The translations under genes were made by a program, and so were the position numbers. Below the pieces are notes generated by a model, which saw nothing but the letters and a program-made list of their open reading frames with translations, was not told the DNA's origin and did not search any database. A stretch of 64,000 bases of DNA, from the NCBI RefSeq assembly GCF_020733705.1, contig NZ_JAJFZM010000016.1:186001-250000 (forward strand), written 5' to 3'. This document shows, in pieces, positions 1-8,647 of this stretch; the stretch's first letter is position 1, and each line of letters opens with the position of its first letter. Source of the stretch: Nocardia australiensis (GTDB lineage: Bacteria > Actinomycetota > Actinomycetes > Mycobacteriales > Mycobacteriaceae).

Positions 1-120
1 TCGACCGAGGAGCCGGAGGCGTACATGACGCTGTTCGGTGACGTGGTCGCGCTCGAGCAATACCGCAAGAGCCTGGTGGAGCAGGCCATGGGCAACTCCG
101 ACGACTTCGCCGCAACCTGA
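1..120 (+). CDS. C-terminal end of an unidentified protein (5' truncated by window)
   Basis: Frame 1 is open from the first base to a TGA at 118-120 and encodes the last 39 residues of a protein ending ...MGNSDDFAAT. The tail is acidic and helical-looking, with no motif that identifies a family. Its codon use is typical of high-GC actinobacteria. It lies convergent to the YtxH-like gene that ends at 194. Its function is unknown because the body of the gene is outside the window. Confidence 0.55.
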   Translation, partial: STEEPEAYMTLFGDVVALEQYRKSLVEQAMGNSDDFAAT

Positions 121-142
121 GCGGCCTGCCCGCCGAGTTATC

Positions 143-205
143 CAGCGGCGCAGACTCTCTCAGCAGCACAGACTCTCTCAGCCGCGCAGACTCTCAGCGG
201 CGCAG
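143..205. repeat. Short tandem repeat, about 3.5 units of 16-18 bp
   Basis: The unit cagcggcgcagactctct recurs as cagcagcacagactctct, then a 16-base variant cagccgcgcagactct and a partial fourth copy. It sits in the convergent gap between the first gene and the YtxH-like gene and overlaps the last codons of the latter. Confidence 0.6.
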
Positions 206-439
206 CTGATCCTGCGGAACCATGATCGTGGTCCGCTCATCGATCGGCTCCATCGGCTCCAACTGTGGCCGGGTGCTCAACTTGTCCGACAGCTTCTGCC
301 TGCCGACGTGTACAAGCTTGCGAGTCACCGGGCTTTCGGTCACAGCGCGCGTAGCCGCACTGATCTGCTCGTAGCGAACCCGCCCCGCCTTCGTGCCGAG
401 CACATAGCCGGCCGCGACGCCGATGATCAACCGCAGCAT
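194..439 (-). CDS. YtxH-like small membrane-anchored protein
   Basis: An 81-residue protein starting MLRLIIGVAAGYVLGTKAG. This short N-terminal hydrophobic Gly-rich segment followed by RVRYEQI is the signature of actinobacterial YtxH-like proteins. The remaining helix is charged and probably amphipathic. An AGGAG lies directly before the ATG at 439. The protein is probably peripheral to or inserted in the membrane, and its role in this family is not known. It is the last gene before tRNA-Asn on the chromosome side, so it probably belongs to the host backbone rather than the island. Confidence 0.75.
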   Translation of the reverse strand: MLRLIIGVAAGYVLGTKAGRVRYEQISAATRAVTESPVTRKLVHVGRQKLSDKLSTRPQLEPMEPIDERTTIMVPQDQLRR

Positions 440-612
440 CTCCTAGAGCTCCTCCCAATAGCGCTGTTCGCGCCCACCATCCTGCCCGACGCCCCGCCCA
501 CCTGTCGATCCAGCCCACACATGTCCCCTGGTAGTGACACGATTTGGGAAGCCGCGCGGCAATACGCTAAAGTTTCTCCTCGGCGCGCCCGACACGGACA
601 AGCCAAGGATAA

Positions 613-685
613 TCCCCTATAGCTCAATTGGCAGAGCAGCCGACTGTTAATCGGCAGGTTTCTGGTTCGAGTCCAGATGGGGGAG
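613..685 (+). tRNA. tRNA-Asn (anticodon GTT)
   Basis: A full cloverleaf can be folded. The acceptor TCCCCTA (613-619) pairs with TGGGGGA (678-684) through one T-G wobble, and the discriminator is G685. The anticodon stem CCGA/TCGG encloses loop CTGTTAA with anticodon GTT. The T-loop contains GGTTCGAGTCC. No CCA is encoded. From base 650 onward the gene is shared exactly with a second partial copy at 29857-29893, showing that a mobile element integrated here and restored the 3' half. Confidence 0.96.
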
Positions 686-686
686 C
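650..686 (+). repeat. attL, left attachment site of the genomic island
   Basis: These 37 bases, from the anticodon stem to one base past the tRNA, are identical to 29857-29893. The sequences diverge immediately on both sides of each copy. This is the usual arrangement when a tyrosine-recombinase element uses a tRNA 3' end as its attB. Confidence 0.9.
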
Positions 687-691
687 ATAAA

Positions 692-728
692 TAACAGGTC
701 AGGCACGGTCACCGTGCCTGACCTGTTA
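692..728. terminator. Perfect 18-bp hairpin after tRNA-Asn
   Basis: taacaggtcaggcacggt (692-709) is exactly complementary to 711-728, with a single C between. The hairpin follows attL by six bases, so it belongs to the island and replaces the native tRNA terminator, which is now at 29898-29936. It lacks a strong U-tract, so it may work bidirectionally or serve another structural role. Confidence 0.65.
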
Positions 729-845
729 TGTTTGCGGGCTGCGACCAAAAATACGCCAAGAATTCCGGGCCAAACTTCCGGCGCTGCCACCGTTTCGCCT
801 GTAGATACGGCCGATCAGTTGGTCGCCTCCAGCTCGACGCCTGAA

Positions 846-945
846 CGTCGCAGGTTCGTGCCCTCGGCAGGACACACAAAACATGGGCAACTGAAAAACG
901 CCTGGTCATCGTGGGTGCGTATCTCGTCTGAGGGATCGCCATGCC
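846..945. repeat. Dispersed repeat, copy 1 (about 100 bp)
   Basis: Near-identical to 7288-7387. A third, more divergent copy outside the island spans 40224-40295. The shared core includes ctcggcaggacac and aaaacatgggcaactg. No gene is evident in 730-1140, so this gap holds the repeat and otherwise nothing recognisable. Confidence 0.7.
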
Positions 946-1140
946 CCGGATCTGTCGCCGCCGACCAGAACGGATATCAGGGAGTCCTCCCCCCAGATCA
1001 GGGCGCGAAGTTACCGATTCGGATGGCAACGCCGCCCGCTGATGGCCCCACCGGCACCGCAGTGACAGTCGACACCGAGCTGGCACAGCATCCGCTTTCC
1101 TGGTAACTCAGATAGCTCCAGGTGTCTTCGTCGATCGACC

Positions 1141-1633
1141 ACCCTTCGGATCGGGATCGCCTGCGACGCGTCAGGGTCGATGGAGGACTACACCGCCGAT
1201 GTGGCCTCGGCGGATTATCGCCACTGCCGCGAAACTCGCTGTGATGCCAGCTGAAACGGCCACGCTGACCTTCGGCAGGCAGGTGCTGCCGGGTGCCTAC
1301 CCGGGCAGCGCGCCGCAGAAGGTGACCGACTTCGCCGCCACCGCTCTGTACGAGGCCATTGATACCGCCATCGATGCCCTCGACGGTGCGCTCGGACTGT
1401 CCCGGCCGGAGAACACCCGCCTGCTGGTCATCATCTCCGACGGCTGCTTCTGTGACGAGCCCTGCGCCGCCGCGCAGAAACTACTGGATCGGGTGCGCGC
1501 CAGCGGCTGCGCGGTGCTGTGGCTGGCCCCGGAGGTGACATGGTCCAAACGGCTGACCGGCGCGACCGTGCATGAACTCACCAACCCCGCCGCCATCGCC
1601 CGCGCCGCCGTGGCAGCCGTACACGCCGCATGA
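1141..1633 (+). pseudogene. VWA (von Willebrand A) domain gene, frameshifted
   Basis: Two frames together make a VWA domain. Bases 1150-1212 read RIGIACDASGSMEDYTADVAS, which contains the MIDAS motif DxSGSM. After about base 1211 the continuation is in the next frame (IIATAAKLAVMPAETATLTFG) and runs to the stop at 1633 with LLVIISDGCF as the central strand. One base inserted in the cggcgg stretch would explain the split. No good start is seen upstream and the N-terminal region of a usual VWA protein is missing, so a decayed or truncated gene is likely. VWA genes often accompany kinases, and a Ser/Thr kinase follows at 3665. Confidence 0.6.
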
Positions 1634-1975
1634 CAAACCCCGGCCCAGGAACAACCCGCCCCACACGCGGGAACCCGGGCCGGGCACATCTAACCGCATT
1701 CCAGCCATCCACCCGCACAACCAGATTCGGAAGCATCCGATATGACCGGCACCGACCTCACCGCGAGCTACGAAGTGACTAATGCCCTCAGCGGCGATCA
1801 GTCCCAACTTGCCTTCCGCCGTCGACCACGAACCGTCGATACCGTGGCCGACCGACTGCCTGTCGTCCCCCCAATCGGTTGGCTTCGACGACTCCGATTC
1901 GCGGTCTACCCCTCGCTGCGAGCTTTCCCGGTTCGTCGCGCCTAGAGGTGCATCAGCTTCTGCGCGTCGCATCCA

Positions 1976-2515
1976 CTACACAGGCATCCACGGGTCGCAC
2001 CCGCTCGTCTCCCGCGAAATACTCAGCGGTGACGACGAGGCTTTCGGGAATTGCGAGTTGCTGCGTGCGCCACCGGTGGAGGCGTAGACGACGTGGTCGC
2101 GCAGGATCCACACGTCCGACCGCTCTTCCATCTGTCCGGATGCGTCGAGGGTCGTCGCACCGAAGAACGTGAGACGACCTTCAATGATCACCGTGGCGTT
2201 GATGAGCCTGTAGCCATCCATGGTGAGGCCCGCTTGCACCGGCGCGACGACATTGTCCGACGCTGGCACGCATCGCGGATCCGACAGCGATGCCGGCGCA
2301 GCGGTCGGTGTGGTTGCCGGCGCGGTGGGGGCTGAACTGCTCGTTGTATGCGCCGAAGTCGATTCCGACTCTTGCTCACCCAGGCCGAGCGCCTTTGAGA
2401 TGAGCACGACGACGACTATCAGTGCGAACACACTGACAACGCTGGTGATCAGGGCGTGCACCACAGCATTGGCTTGTCCGCGTATGCCGAGGTGTTCGTC
2501 TGGTTCGATGGGCAT
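1976..2515 (-). CDS. Single-span membrane protein with Ser/Thr/Ala-rich linker and exported domain
   Basis: A 179-residue protein. A short cytoplasmic N-terminus (1-22) is followed by one strong transmembrane helix (about 23-43, VVSVFALIVVVVLISKALGLG). A low-complexity Ser/Thr/Ala/Pro linker (about 48-76) and a small extracellular domain (77-179) with two cysteines, C82 and C173, come next. The domain is beta-rich and not recognised. Bases 1634-1975 before it hold no gene I can support. Confidence 0.6.
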   Translation of the reverse strand: MPIEPDEHLGIRGQANAVVHALITSVVSVFALIVVVVLISKALGLGEQESESTSAHTTSSSAPTAPATTPTAAPASLSDPRCVPASDNVVAPVQAGLTMDGYRLINATVIIEGRLTFFGATTLDASGQMEERSDVWILRDHVVYASTGGARSNSQFPKASSSPLSISRETSGCDPWMPV

Positions 2516-2852
2516 GGGAATCCCTTTGTGCGTTTGACGGATTGACGGCGCCGCGAGCGCCTATTGACCCTGTGCACGAGGTCTGTTCACGGCACGCCAT
2601 GGCAACGTTAGCGCCATAGGAACCCGAGCAGCGCGCCGATCTTCACTCACGAGATCGTTCCACGGCGCGACCAGCAATGAAGTGCTACAACAAGTTTGGT
2701 CGTCGTGTGTAGTCCTGCCCCCTCGTAGGCCCAGGGGAGTGGGCTTGAACTTCTGAGACGAAGTCGGGAGAGCTGTACGGGTTCATCGAATCCGCGACCT
2801 ACCGGTCGCGTGGCCCTGGCCATGGATCGCCTGCCCTCACACCGCGGCAGCG

Positions 2853-3054
2853 GGTGAGGCCCTCGACTCGACGTCACCAAGGTCGCCGACCAACTCGGCA
2901 ACCTCCCGCGTACTCCGCAAATCATACGTGCGACGGCACCAGCCACACCCCGACGTGACCGCACTCGTCGGAGACAAGCTCGGCCCCGCACTCGAGCAGG
3001 TCGCACGCCGCCGCTCCCGAACGGAATTAAGGGGTGGCACAAGCGGTGCCACCC
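2853..3054 (+). pseudogene. Decayed C-terminus of a tyrosine-recombinase-like gene, copy 1, with terminator
   Basis: The pieces ...VADQLGN, VLRKSYVR and VTALVGDKLGPALEQVARRRS lie in different frames. Together they resemble the tail of a tyrosine recombinase or topoisomerase-IB-like protein. The same region with different frameshifts recurs at 21327-21520. Both copies end in the same GGGTGGCAC...GTGCCACCC hairpin (here 3032-3040/3046-3054). Bases 2516-2852 upstream contain no recognisable gene. The family call is from short motifs only. Confidence 0.5.
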
Positions 3055-3141
3055 TACGGCGGCGATTCGAAGTTCCGGACCTGGCTCGAGCGGCGTCGGA
3101 TCGGGTATGCGGTGGCAGTGTGCTCTCCCATTAGCCGATAG

Positions 3142-3339
3142 TGTGACTCGCGCGGTAGCCACGCTGTCGACAGTCAGCCCGGCTGGCACGGGACGGCGGT
3201 GCTGGTTTCTGGCCAGGCAGTAACTGACCGCAATCCCAAAGGCGAATTCAGAATCGCCTACTACCTATACGGCGGCCCGATCGGAACCAGCGACACTGGC
3301 CCGATCCGTGTCGCCGACGTGTACTGGATTCGCAGATGA
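3142..3339 (+). pseudogene. C-terminal fragment of an unidentified protein
   Basis: After an in-frame stop at 3139-3141 the frame reads about 65 codons rich in Gly and aromatic residues and ending GPIRVADVYWIRR. It looks like real coding sequence (GHGTAVLVSG-type strands) but has no start codon in a sensible context. It may be the tail of a secreted or beta-rich protein that lost its body by recombination. Bases 3340-3664 are empty apart from the region just before the kinase. Confidence 0.3.
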
Positions 3340-3664
3340 AGTTCTGACAATTGGACTCTGAGGGTCATGTGCGTGGATGCGATTGCTGGTGTGGTCGCCG
3401 GGGTCGGTGCTCGCGCTCAGCCTTCACTCGATCGATTGTTTCCGCGCGGCCGCCGTCCGGTGCTCTCGCAGGTGGTCAGCAAAGAAGCACTGCTGGGCCT
3501 GGCAGTTTGAGACCGATCCTGCTGCGTGGCGCCGCTGCTGAATGCCACGACCGATGAGCACTTCTTCGACTAGTTGTTGCAGTGGCGAGCAGGCGTGTCC
3601 TGTCCGTGCGCACGGATAGCAGTAATGAGCTGATAGCGGGCAATCGCGTGGTGAGATAGCGAGC

Positions 3665-5119
3665 ATGCCCGAATTTATTCAGCTCGAAGAAAACTGGACG
3701 GTGATCGGCCCCATCGGAGACCAGGCCGGCATGAGTTCCGTCATCGAGGTCGAGCGCGATGGTGCACGCGCGGTTGTCAAGAAGGTCAAGAAGATCGCCG
3801 GAGGCAACCGAGATCTGCTGGTAGAGGACCTCAGGGGCTGCCGGAACATCGTGCCCTTCGATGAGACCTACGACGCGGGTTCTGAACTACTTCTCCGCAT
3901 GCCCAAAGCTGAAGGATCGCTCAACCAACTCCTGAAAGAACGAGGTGCCCTCGCAGAGTCCGAGGTCATCGCAGTCCTGACGGACGTGGCGACGGCGCTG
4001 CTAGATATGGGCAGTTTGGTCGTTCACCGCGACATCAAGCCACAGAACATCCTTCGGTACCAGGACGCATGGTGCCTGGCGGATTTCGGCATCGCCCGCT
4101 ATATCGAAGAGGCTACCGCCACCGTCACTTACAAGCGGCATGCGTCTGAACCCTGGACGGCGCCGGAGCGTTGGATGCTGCAACGAGCCACCGTCAAATC
4201 GGATGTGTACTCCCTGGGAGTTGTTGCCTATCAACTGGTGACAGGAGAACTTCCGTTTCCTGGCCCTGACTTCCATGACCAGCATCGGAACTCTCCACCG
4301 CCCCCGCTCACTGGGATCTCGCCGCTGCTGCGTTCGTTGATCCTCACGATGCTGTCGAAGGCACCTGAGTCTCGCCCGAACCCCACCGACATTTTGAAAC
4401 GCCTCGCTGAAGCAGGCCGGAAGGTGTCATCCAGTGCGCTCAATCAGCTTCGTGAGCTGGCGGGCGAGAGTGCTGAGCGGAAAGCCCGCAAGGACGCCAA
4501 GGCCGCCGAAGCGAAGACAAAGAAGGAGCGGCGGCAGATTCTTTCTGAGTCAGCCGCTTACCTGATAGCAGAGTGGATGGATCCCATCGTCGAGGCGCTC
4601 GAGTCCATCCCCGGAGTGAAAAAAACCTCCAGCATGGGGGAACTGAATTTCTCCTTCGAGCAGGCGTTGCTGACCTTCAAGAAACCCGCAGAGGTCAAAG
4701 CGAACGACGAACTGCCCTTCGATGTCGTCTCAGTCGGCGCGCTCACCGTTGAGATGCCCTCGGTCACAGACAGGTGGGCAGGACGGTCTCACAGCCTCTG
4801 GTATTGCGATGCTCAGCAGCCTGGCGAGTACTACTGGTACGAAACCGCCTTCCACTCCATGTCCTTCGGCGGTGGCTATGCGAAGCGATACAGGCTCGAG
4901 CCGTACAGTCGTGACCCGCAGGATCGGGACACACTATTGGCACTGCAACGCGTGATGCATACCGAGCAAGTCGCGGTGTCGTTCACCGCCCTTGTCGGGC
5001 AAGAGGTCGAGGACTTCGTTGAGAGGTGGCTCAGGCGATTCGCGCAGGCCGCCGAAGGCCGTCTCTCGCAGCCGATGCAACTGCCAGAAGGCTCACCTGC
5101 AGGCAGTTGGCGTAACTGA
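3665..5119 (+). CDS. Cytoplasmic Ser/Thr protein kinase with uncharacterised C-terminal domain
   Basis: A 484-residue protein. Residues about 10-265 form a Hanks-type kinase: likely ATP lysine K39 in AVVKK, catalytic loop HRDIKPQN (121-128), DFG (140-142), APE (166-168) and a later DVYSLG. The glycine loop is degenerate (GPIGDQAGMSS). A charged, helical Lys/Glu-rich stretch (about 268-295) leads to a C-terminal domain (about 296-484) with no recognised family and no transmembrane helix, unlike the PASTA kinases of actinobacteria. It stands alone on its strand inside the island. By location and architecture a role in phage defence or stress signalling is possible, but that is inference. Confidence 0.85.
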   Translation: MPEFIQLEENWTVIGPIGDQAGMSSVIEVERDGARAVVKKVKKIAGGNRDLLVEDLRGCRNIVPFDETYDAGSELLLRMPKAEGSLNQLLKERGALAESEVIAVLTDVATALLDMGSLVVHRDIKPQNILRYQDAWCLADFGIARYIEEATATVTYKRHASEPWTAPERWMLQRATVKSDVYSLGVVAYQLVTGELPFPGPDFHDQHRNSPPPPLTGISPLLRSLILTMLSKAPESRPNPTDILKRLAEAGRKVSSSALNQLRELAGESAERKARKDAKAAEAKTKKERRQILSESAAYLIAEWMDPIVEALESIPGVKKTSSMGELNFSFEQALLTFKKPAEVKANDELPFDVVSVGALTVEMPSVTDRWAGRSHSLWYCDAQQPGEYYWYETAFHSMSFGGGYAKRYRLEPYSRDPQDRDTLLALQRVMHTEQVAVSFTALVGQEVEDFVERWLRRFAQAAEGRLSQPMQLPEGSPAGSWRN

Positions 5120-5689
5120 CCTTGGCCCAATGCTTCGGCGGGATGGTTTGATAGAGGCGCTCGCGCTGCATTCGTCTGCGCAACATGATTCCCGCACATC
5201 GGCGTTCTTGAGGTCCGGCCCCGGAGGGACAGTGTCGGAAAATGTAATGGTGCTGCGCCTTTCTCGCCGACACGCGTCCTGCACTGGGCAACCGGCTCGG
5301 TGGAAACAGTTACCGTTGACGACGCGTGCGTGTGGCCAATGCGGGCAGCCAGCACTTGAGCGACTGTGGTGCGCTGCCATGGAAGTCGGCGTCTTCGGTG
5401 CTTCGTGTAGCCCAGCAGCATTGGGCGCTGGCGACGAGCATGGTTTGACCGGCTCGTAGCATGCCAGTGGGCAGTTGGTCGTCGTTGATGTGGTTCAGCA
5501 ACATCGGGTAAACCCTGAGCGATCCTTTCGTCTCCATGCTTGAGCAAGACGCGCAAACCCTCGGCATGTTGACCGATCTTTCCGAACGCACCGATCGCTG
5601 CGAAAGATCCTCCAGCACAACAGATTAACCGTTACATATCAGCGAATCATGACCACGTACGACACGCATCCTAGATGCCGATACCACCA
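5120..5689. other. Intergenic stretch without supported gene
   Basis: Convergent gap between the kinase and the winged-helix gene. Open frames on both strands are short, overlap each other and match no family I recognise. Confidence 0.5.
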
Positions 5690-7144
5690 TTAGGGGACTA
5701 TTCCGAGTTCCCAGTCCGACGGCCACGGTTTGCTCAGTTCCAGCCGCTCAACGGATTTCCGTTGGTAGTCCTGGTGCGGACCGTCTGGACTCCACCCACC
5801 GAGGTAAAGACGTAAGTCGTCGACACCAGGCTCGATGTCGAACGGTATTTTGCCCAGAGAGGCTGGACATGTTGTGGGGTCGAGTCGATCTGCCAACTCG
5901 CGACCGACTGTGCACCAGCTACGCAGGTTTGCCGCCGAGTGCGGGTCGTTCCTTTGGTCCGCGGCAGCGGCGGTGTCGTCGAGGATGGTGCAGATTTCTC
6001 GCAGGTCCTGTGCATTACGCCATGCAGCCAGGGCTGCGACCATGGTCCTGCGCTGCAGCATTGCTTCAGCCTGCCGTCGCGCAGAGGCCATGGCTGATTC
6101 CCACTGTCGCCGCTCCTCCATCCGTTCCTGGTTCTGTTCAGCCATGTACGCCAAGTGTTTTCGATAGCTGTCCTCAGCTCGGCGTTCGGCTTCTGCGCAG
6201 CTCGCCTTGACTGTCGTGATGATCTTGCGGATACGCTCTTCTAGTGGCGAACGTTTCTCGTCCTCCCATGTGTGCGCGTTGTGTGTCCCCTGGTGTCCGC
6301 CGATCTTCAGCTGCAGCTTTCCCGTCGGTGTCGTTTTGCTGTAGGAAGATCGCATGTCCCAGTAATCCGCTGGGCGCCCATACGCGTTGAGGTGTTCCTC
6401 GGTGAGGGTCAACTCCCACTGTTGGGTCCCGATGCGGTAGCCCAGTTTGGCGTGTTCGCCGCGACGCGTCAGCCGGACTTCTTGATCCTGTTTGGCCGCT
6501 GCGGCATTGAGTTCGAGCAGGAAACGTGTTGCCCGTTCTCGTTGTCCGTCGCTGACCTGGAGCGCTGCCGGGTTCTCGCTCAGCAGTTGGCGCAGATCCT
6601 GCGGGGGAGCCTGCTTCTTCTCCGCCTTCGACTTCCGCGCCTTCTGTCGAATCCGGTACCAGTCGATGTTGTTGTCCTCGCCGGCTTCCAGCAGGCGTAC
6701 GACGATGTCCCCGTCTGATCGACCGGTGTACCAGAGTATCTGGCCTTCCGGCACGAGTCCTTGACACCGAGCTGCATATACAGCGCGACGATACGCGACC
6801 CGCGTCTTCTCGTCCGCTCCGGCAATCCGCACGATCCCGTCCGATGTCTTGCCCAACCGACTGATCAGACGCTCCGCATTCTCTGAGTCGCCATCGGCGT
6901 ATCCGCCCGATGCCCGATCGCACTCGGGATGGTAGCCATGCTTCAGGTAGTACCTGCCGATGTCGGTGATGCTGGCCGCGAAGAATCCCTTGCGCTTCGA
7001 GACAGTGACTAGCCCGCGAGACTCTAATGCGCGGGCCGAGACCCGATGGGGCGCGGACTCCGGTTTGCTCAAATCGTCGCCGTCTGCGATCCGCTCTAGG
7101 AGATCACCTTGCCGGTCAGTGAGTTGATCGCTTCGCCGCACCAT
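5690..7144 (-). CDS. Winged-helix protein of unknown function next to the type I R-M operon
   Basis: About 484 residues from the ATG at 7144 (MVRRSDQLTDRQ...). An upstream ATG at 7198 would add 18 unlikely residues. The first about 70 residues read as a winged helix (a DRQGDLLERIA helix, a VSARALESRGLV recognition helix and a KRKGFFAASITDIGRYYL wing). The middle is charged, with WYRIRQKARKSKAEKK. A long Glu/Arg-rich helical stretch, probably a coiled coil, spans about residues 310-390. No catalytic motif is evident. Related actinobacterial proteins are annotated as hypothetical. It is co-directional with hsdMRS but separated from it by about 280 bp and a dispersed repeat. Confidence 0.7.
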   Translation of the reverse strand: MVRRSDQLTDRQGDLLERIADGDDLSKPESAPHRVSARALESRGLVTVSKRKGFFAASITDIGRYYLKHGYHPECDRASGGYADGDSENAERLISRLGKTSDGIVRIAGADEKTRVAYRRAVYAARCQGLVPEGQILWYTGRSDGDIVVRLLEAGEDNNIDWYRIRQKARKSKAEKKQAPPQDLRQLLSENPAALQVSDGQRERATRFLLELNAAAAKQDQEVRLTRRGEHAKLGYRIGTQQWELTLTEEHLNAYGRPADYWDMRSSYSKTTPTGKLQLKIGGHQGTHNAHTWEDEKRSPLEERIRKIITTVKASCAEAERRAEDSYRKHLAYMAEQNQERMEERRQWESAMASARRQAEAMLQRRTMVAALAAWRNAQDLREICTILDDTAAAADQRNDPHSAANLRSWCTVGRELADRLDPTTCPASLGKIPFDIEPGVDDLRLYLGGWSPDGPHQDYQRKSVERLELSKPWPSDWELGIVP

Positions 7145-7287
7145 ATGACCATGGTGCGCGGTCGGGCCTCCTGCTGTCCGGGAGTTCGCGCACGACACTT
7201 CACAGCAGCAGGAAGGAAGTTGAGAAAGAGAGCCGCCGCGTTGACGATATTGATGAATTCTGTTGTTACGGTAATGATTTCAGCAAG

Positions 7288-7387
7288 AGTCGCAGGTACC
7301 GGTACTCGGCAGGACACGCAAAACATGGGCAACTGAGAAACGCCTGGTCATTGTGGGTGCGTATGCGGTTTGAGGGATCGCGATGCC
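7288..7387. repeat. Dispersed repeat, copy 2
   Basis: Matches 846-945 almost base for base through cgcctggtcat and gagggatcgc. It lies just past the 3' end of hsdS. A degenerate relative (13062-13095) lies upstream of hsdM, so the type I R-M operon is bracketed by related sequences. Confidence 0.7.
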
Positions 7388-7420
7388 CTATCGGAGACTC
7401 GCTGACGCCTCGATGGCCGG

Positions 7421-8647
7421 TCAGGCAGGGACGAGGGTTTCGGTGACATCCGCCCAGGGTTCTCGCCAAGTCAAGCGGCCAGAGAAGGCAGCCGCGAGCA
7501 ATGATTGCCGCAGCGTCACCGCACGACGCTGCGCAGCGACGATAGACCGGTTTAGCCTGTGTGTGAGTGCGTCCATCTCGACGAGCCGCTCCAATCCGGC
7601 ATCCTGCATATCGAGGCTGGGCAGCGGGATTGGTAGCGGGTCCAACTTCGCCAGGCTGAGATTGTGCTGGCCGGCGCTGGACGCGGCGAGCGACGTTATC
7701 CGCGACCGTAGTTGCGGGCTTCGCAGCATGGCGTGCACCCATGCTGGACGAACCACATCAGGGCGTAGGCGGTACCGGATCAGATACGAAGCGAATGCGG
7801 CATTCACGTCGTTCTGGACGATTGCCGAACGGCCGATCAGGTCGACAGATCCGTTCGTGCGCACAATTAACAAATCACCTGGTGAGACCATATATTTCGA
7901 AACATCGACGGAAGGATCTACTACCCGCTTCTCGTCGGCCAAATCAATCTTCCCGTCAGCAAGATTGGGGATTCTGATAACCGCTGGCCCCGGCGCATCA
8001 GCTGCACACTTTTCCGAAGTGCCGTAACCGGCGTCCAGCGAGGTGCTAGCTAAGGTGGCCATCGGTCCCGCATAAAGCTCGGAGAGCGTCCGAAGCTTCA
8101 GAGCCTCTACGCGGCGAACCGCTGTTTGAACTGAAATGGCAGCGGCGTCGAGCCGGGAGAGGTGGTCTTCGAGGATTTCGACGATGCGGTGTTGTTCGGC
8201 GACGGGTGGCAACGAACCAAGAGGGATCTTCCGTACATCACCGACGTTCACGTGCTGCACCGTGGATCCAGCCGAGTTTGCGCGTATCCATTGCTGTGTT
8301 GTCGGTGCCTGCAACGCGTACAGCAGGAAGCTGGTCGCAATACGAGACGCGTCCGGTCGAATCAAGACTGTCCTCTGGCCGAGACAAACGGGACTATCGG
8401 TAGGTACTGCGCCTACTTCACCCATTGGCGCCTCCCGTGACAAGATCAGATCGCCTGTCGTCGGGATCGCGCGTCGTGTCCACTCCTCGAATGTCGTTCG
8501 CGAAACTGGCTTTGCCTTGTCGAGTGCTATCCGCCCGTCGCGGATGGCCCCGGTGCCGACGGAGTAGCCGAACGCATCGTTGTCAGATCGCGGCGCGGTC
8601 TTATGCTCGCAGTCAATGATGAGCGCTACCTCACCGAGAAGGCTCAT
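7421..8647 (-). CDS. hsdS: Type I restriction-modification specificity subunit HsdS
   Basis: A 408-residue protein with two target-recognition half-domains. The first contains GDLILSREAPMGEVGAV and ends in IPLGSLPPVAEQHRIVEILEDHLSRLDAA, the classic conserved helix between the domains. The second contains VSPGDLLIVRTNGS and ends in LPIPLPSLDMQDAGLERLVE with a second helix. HsdS sets the DNA sequence recognised by the HsdM methylase and HsdR nuclease. Its ATG overlaps the hsdR stop by four bases, giving translational coupling. The length is normal and no repeat-driven phase variation is visible. Confidence 0.92.
   Translation of the reverse strand: MSLLGEVALIIDCEHKTAPRSDNDAFGYSVGTGAIRDGRIALDKAKPVSRTTFEEWTRRAIPTTGDLILSREAPMGEVGAVPTDSPVCLGQRTVLIRPDASRIATSFLLYALQAPTTQQWIRANSAGSTVQHVNVGDVRKIPLGSLPPVAEQHRIVEILEDHLSRLDAAAISVQTAVRRVEALKLRTLSELYAGPMATLASTSLDAGYGTSEKCAADAPGPAVIRIPNLADGKIDLADEKRVVDPSVDVSKYMVSPGDLLIVRTNGSVDLIGRSAIVQNDVNAAFASYLIRYRLRPDVVRPAWVHAMLRSPQLRSRITSLAASSAGQHNLSLAKLDPLPIPLPSLDMQDAGLERLVEMDALTHRLNRSIVAAQRRAVTLRQSLLAAAFSGRLTWREPWADVTETLVPA

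Noticed and set aside
143-205. Tandem repeat as a CRISPR-like array
   Set aside because: Units are contiguous without spacers and only 16-18 bp; no cas genes anywhere in the window.
714-1106. Open frame of 130 codons after the tRNA
   Set aside because: Overlaps the perfect hairpin and the dispersed repeat; no family match and no ribosome-binding site.
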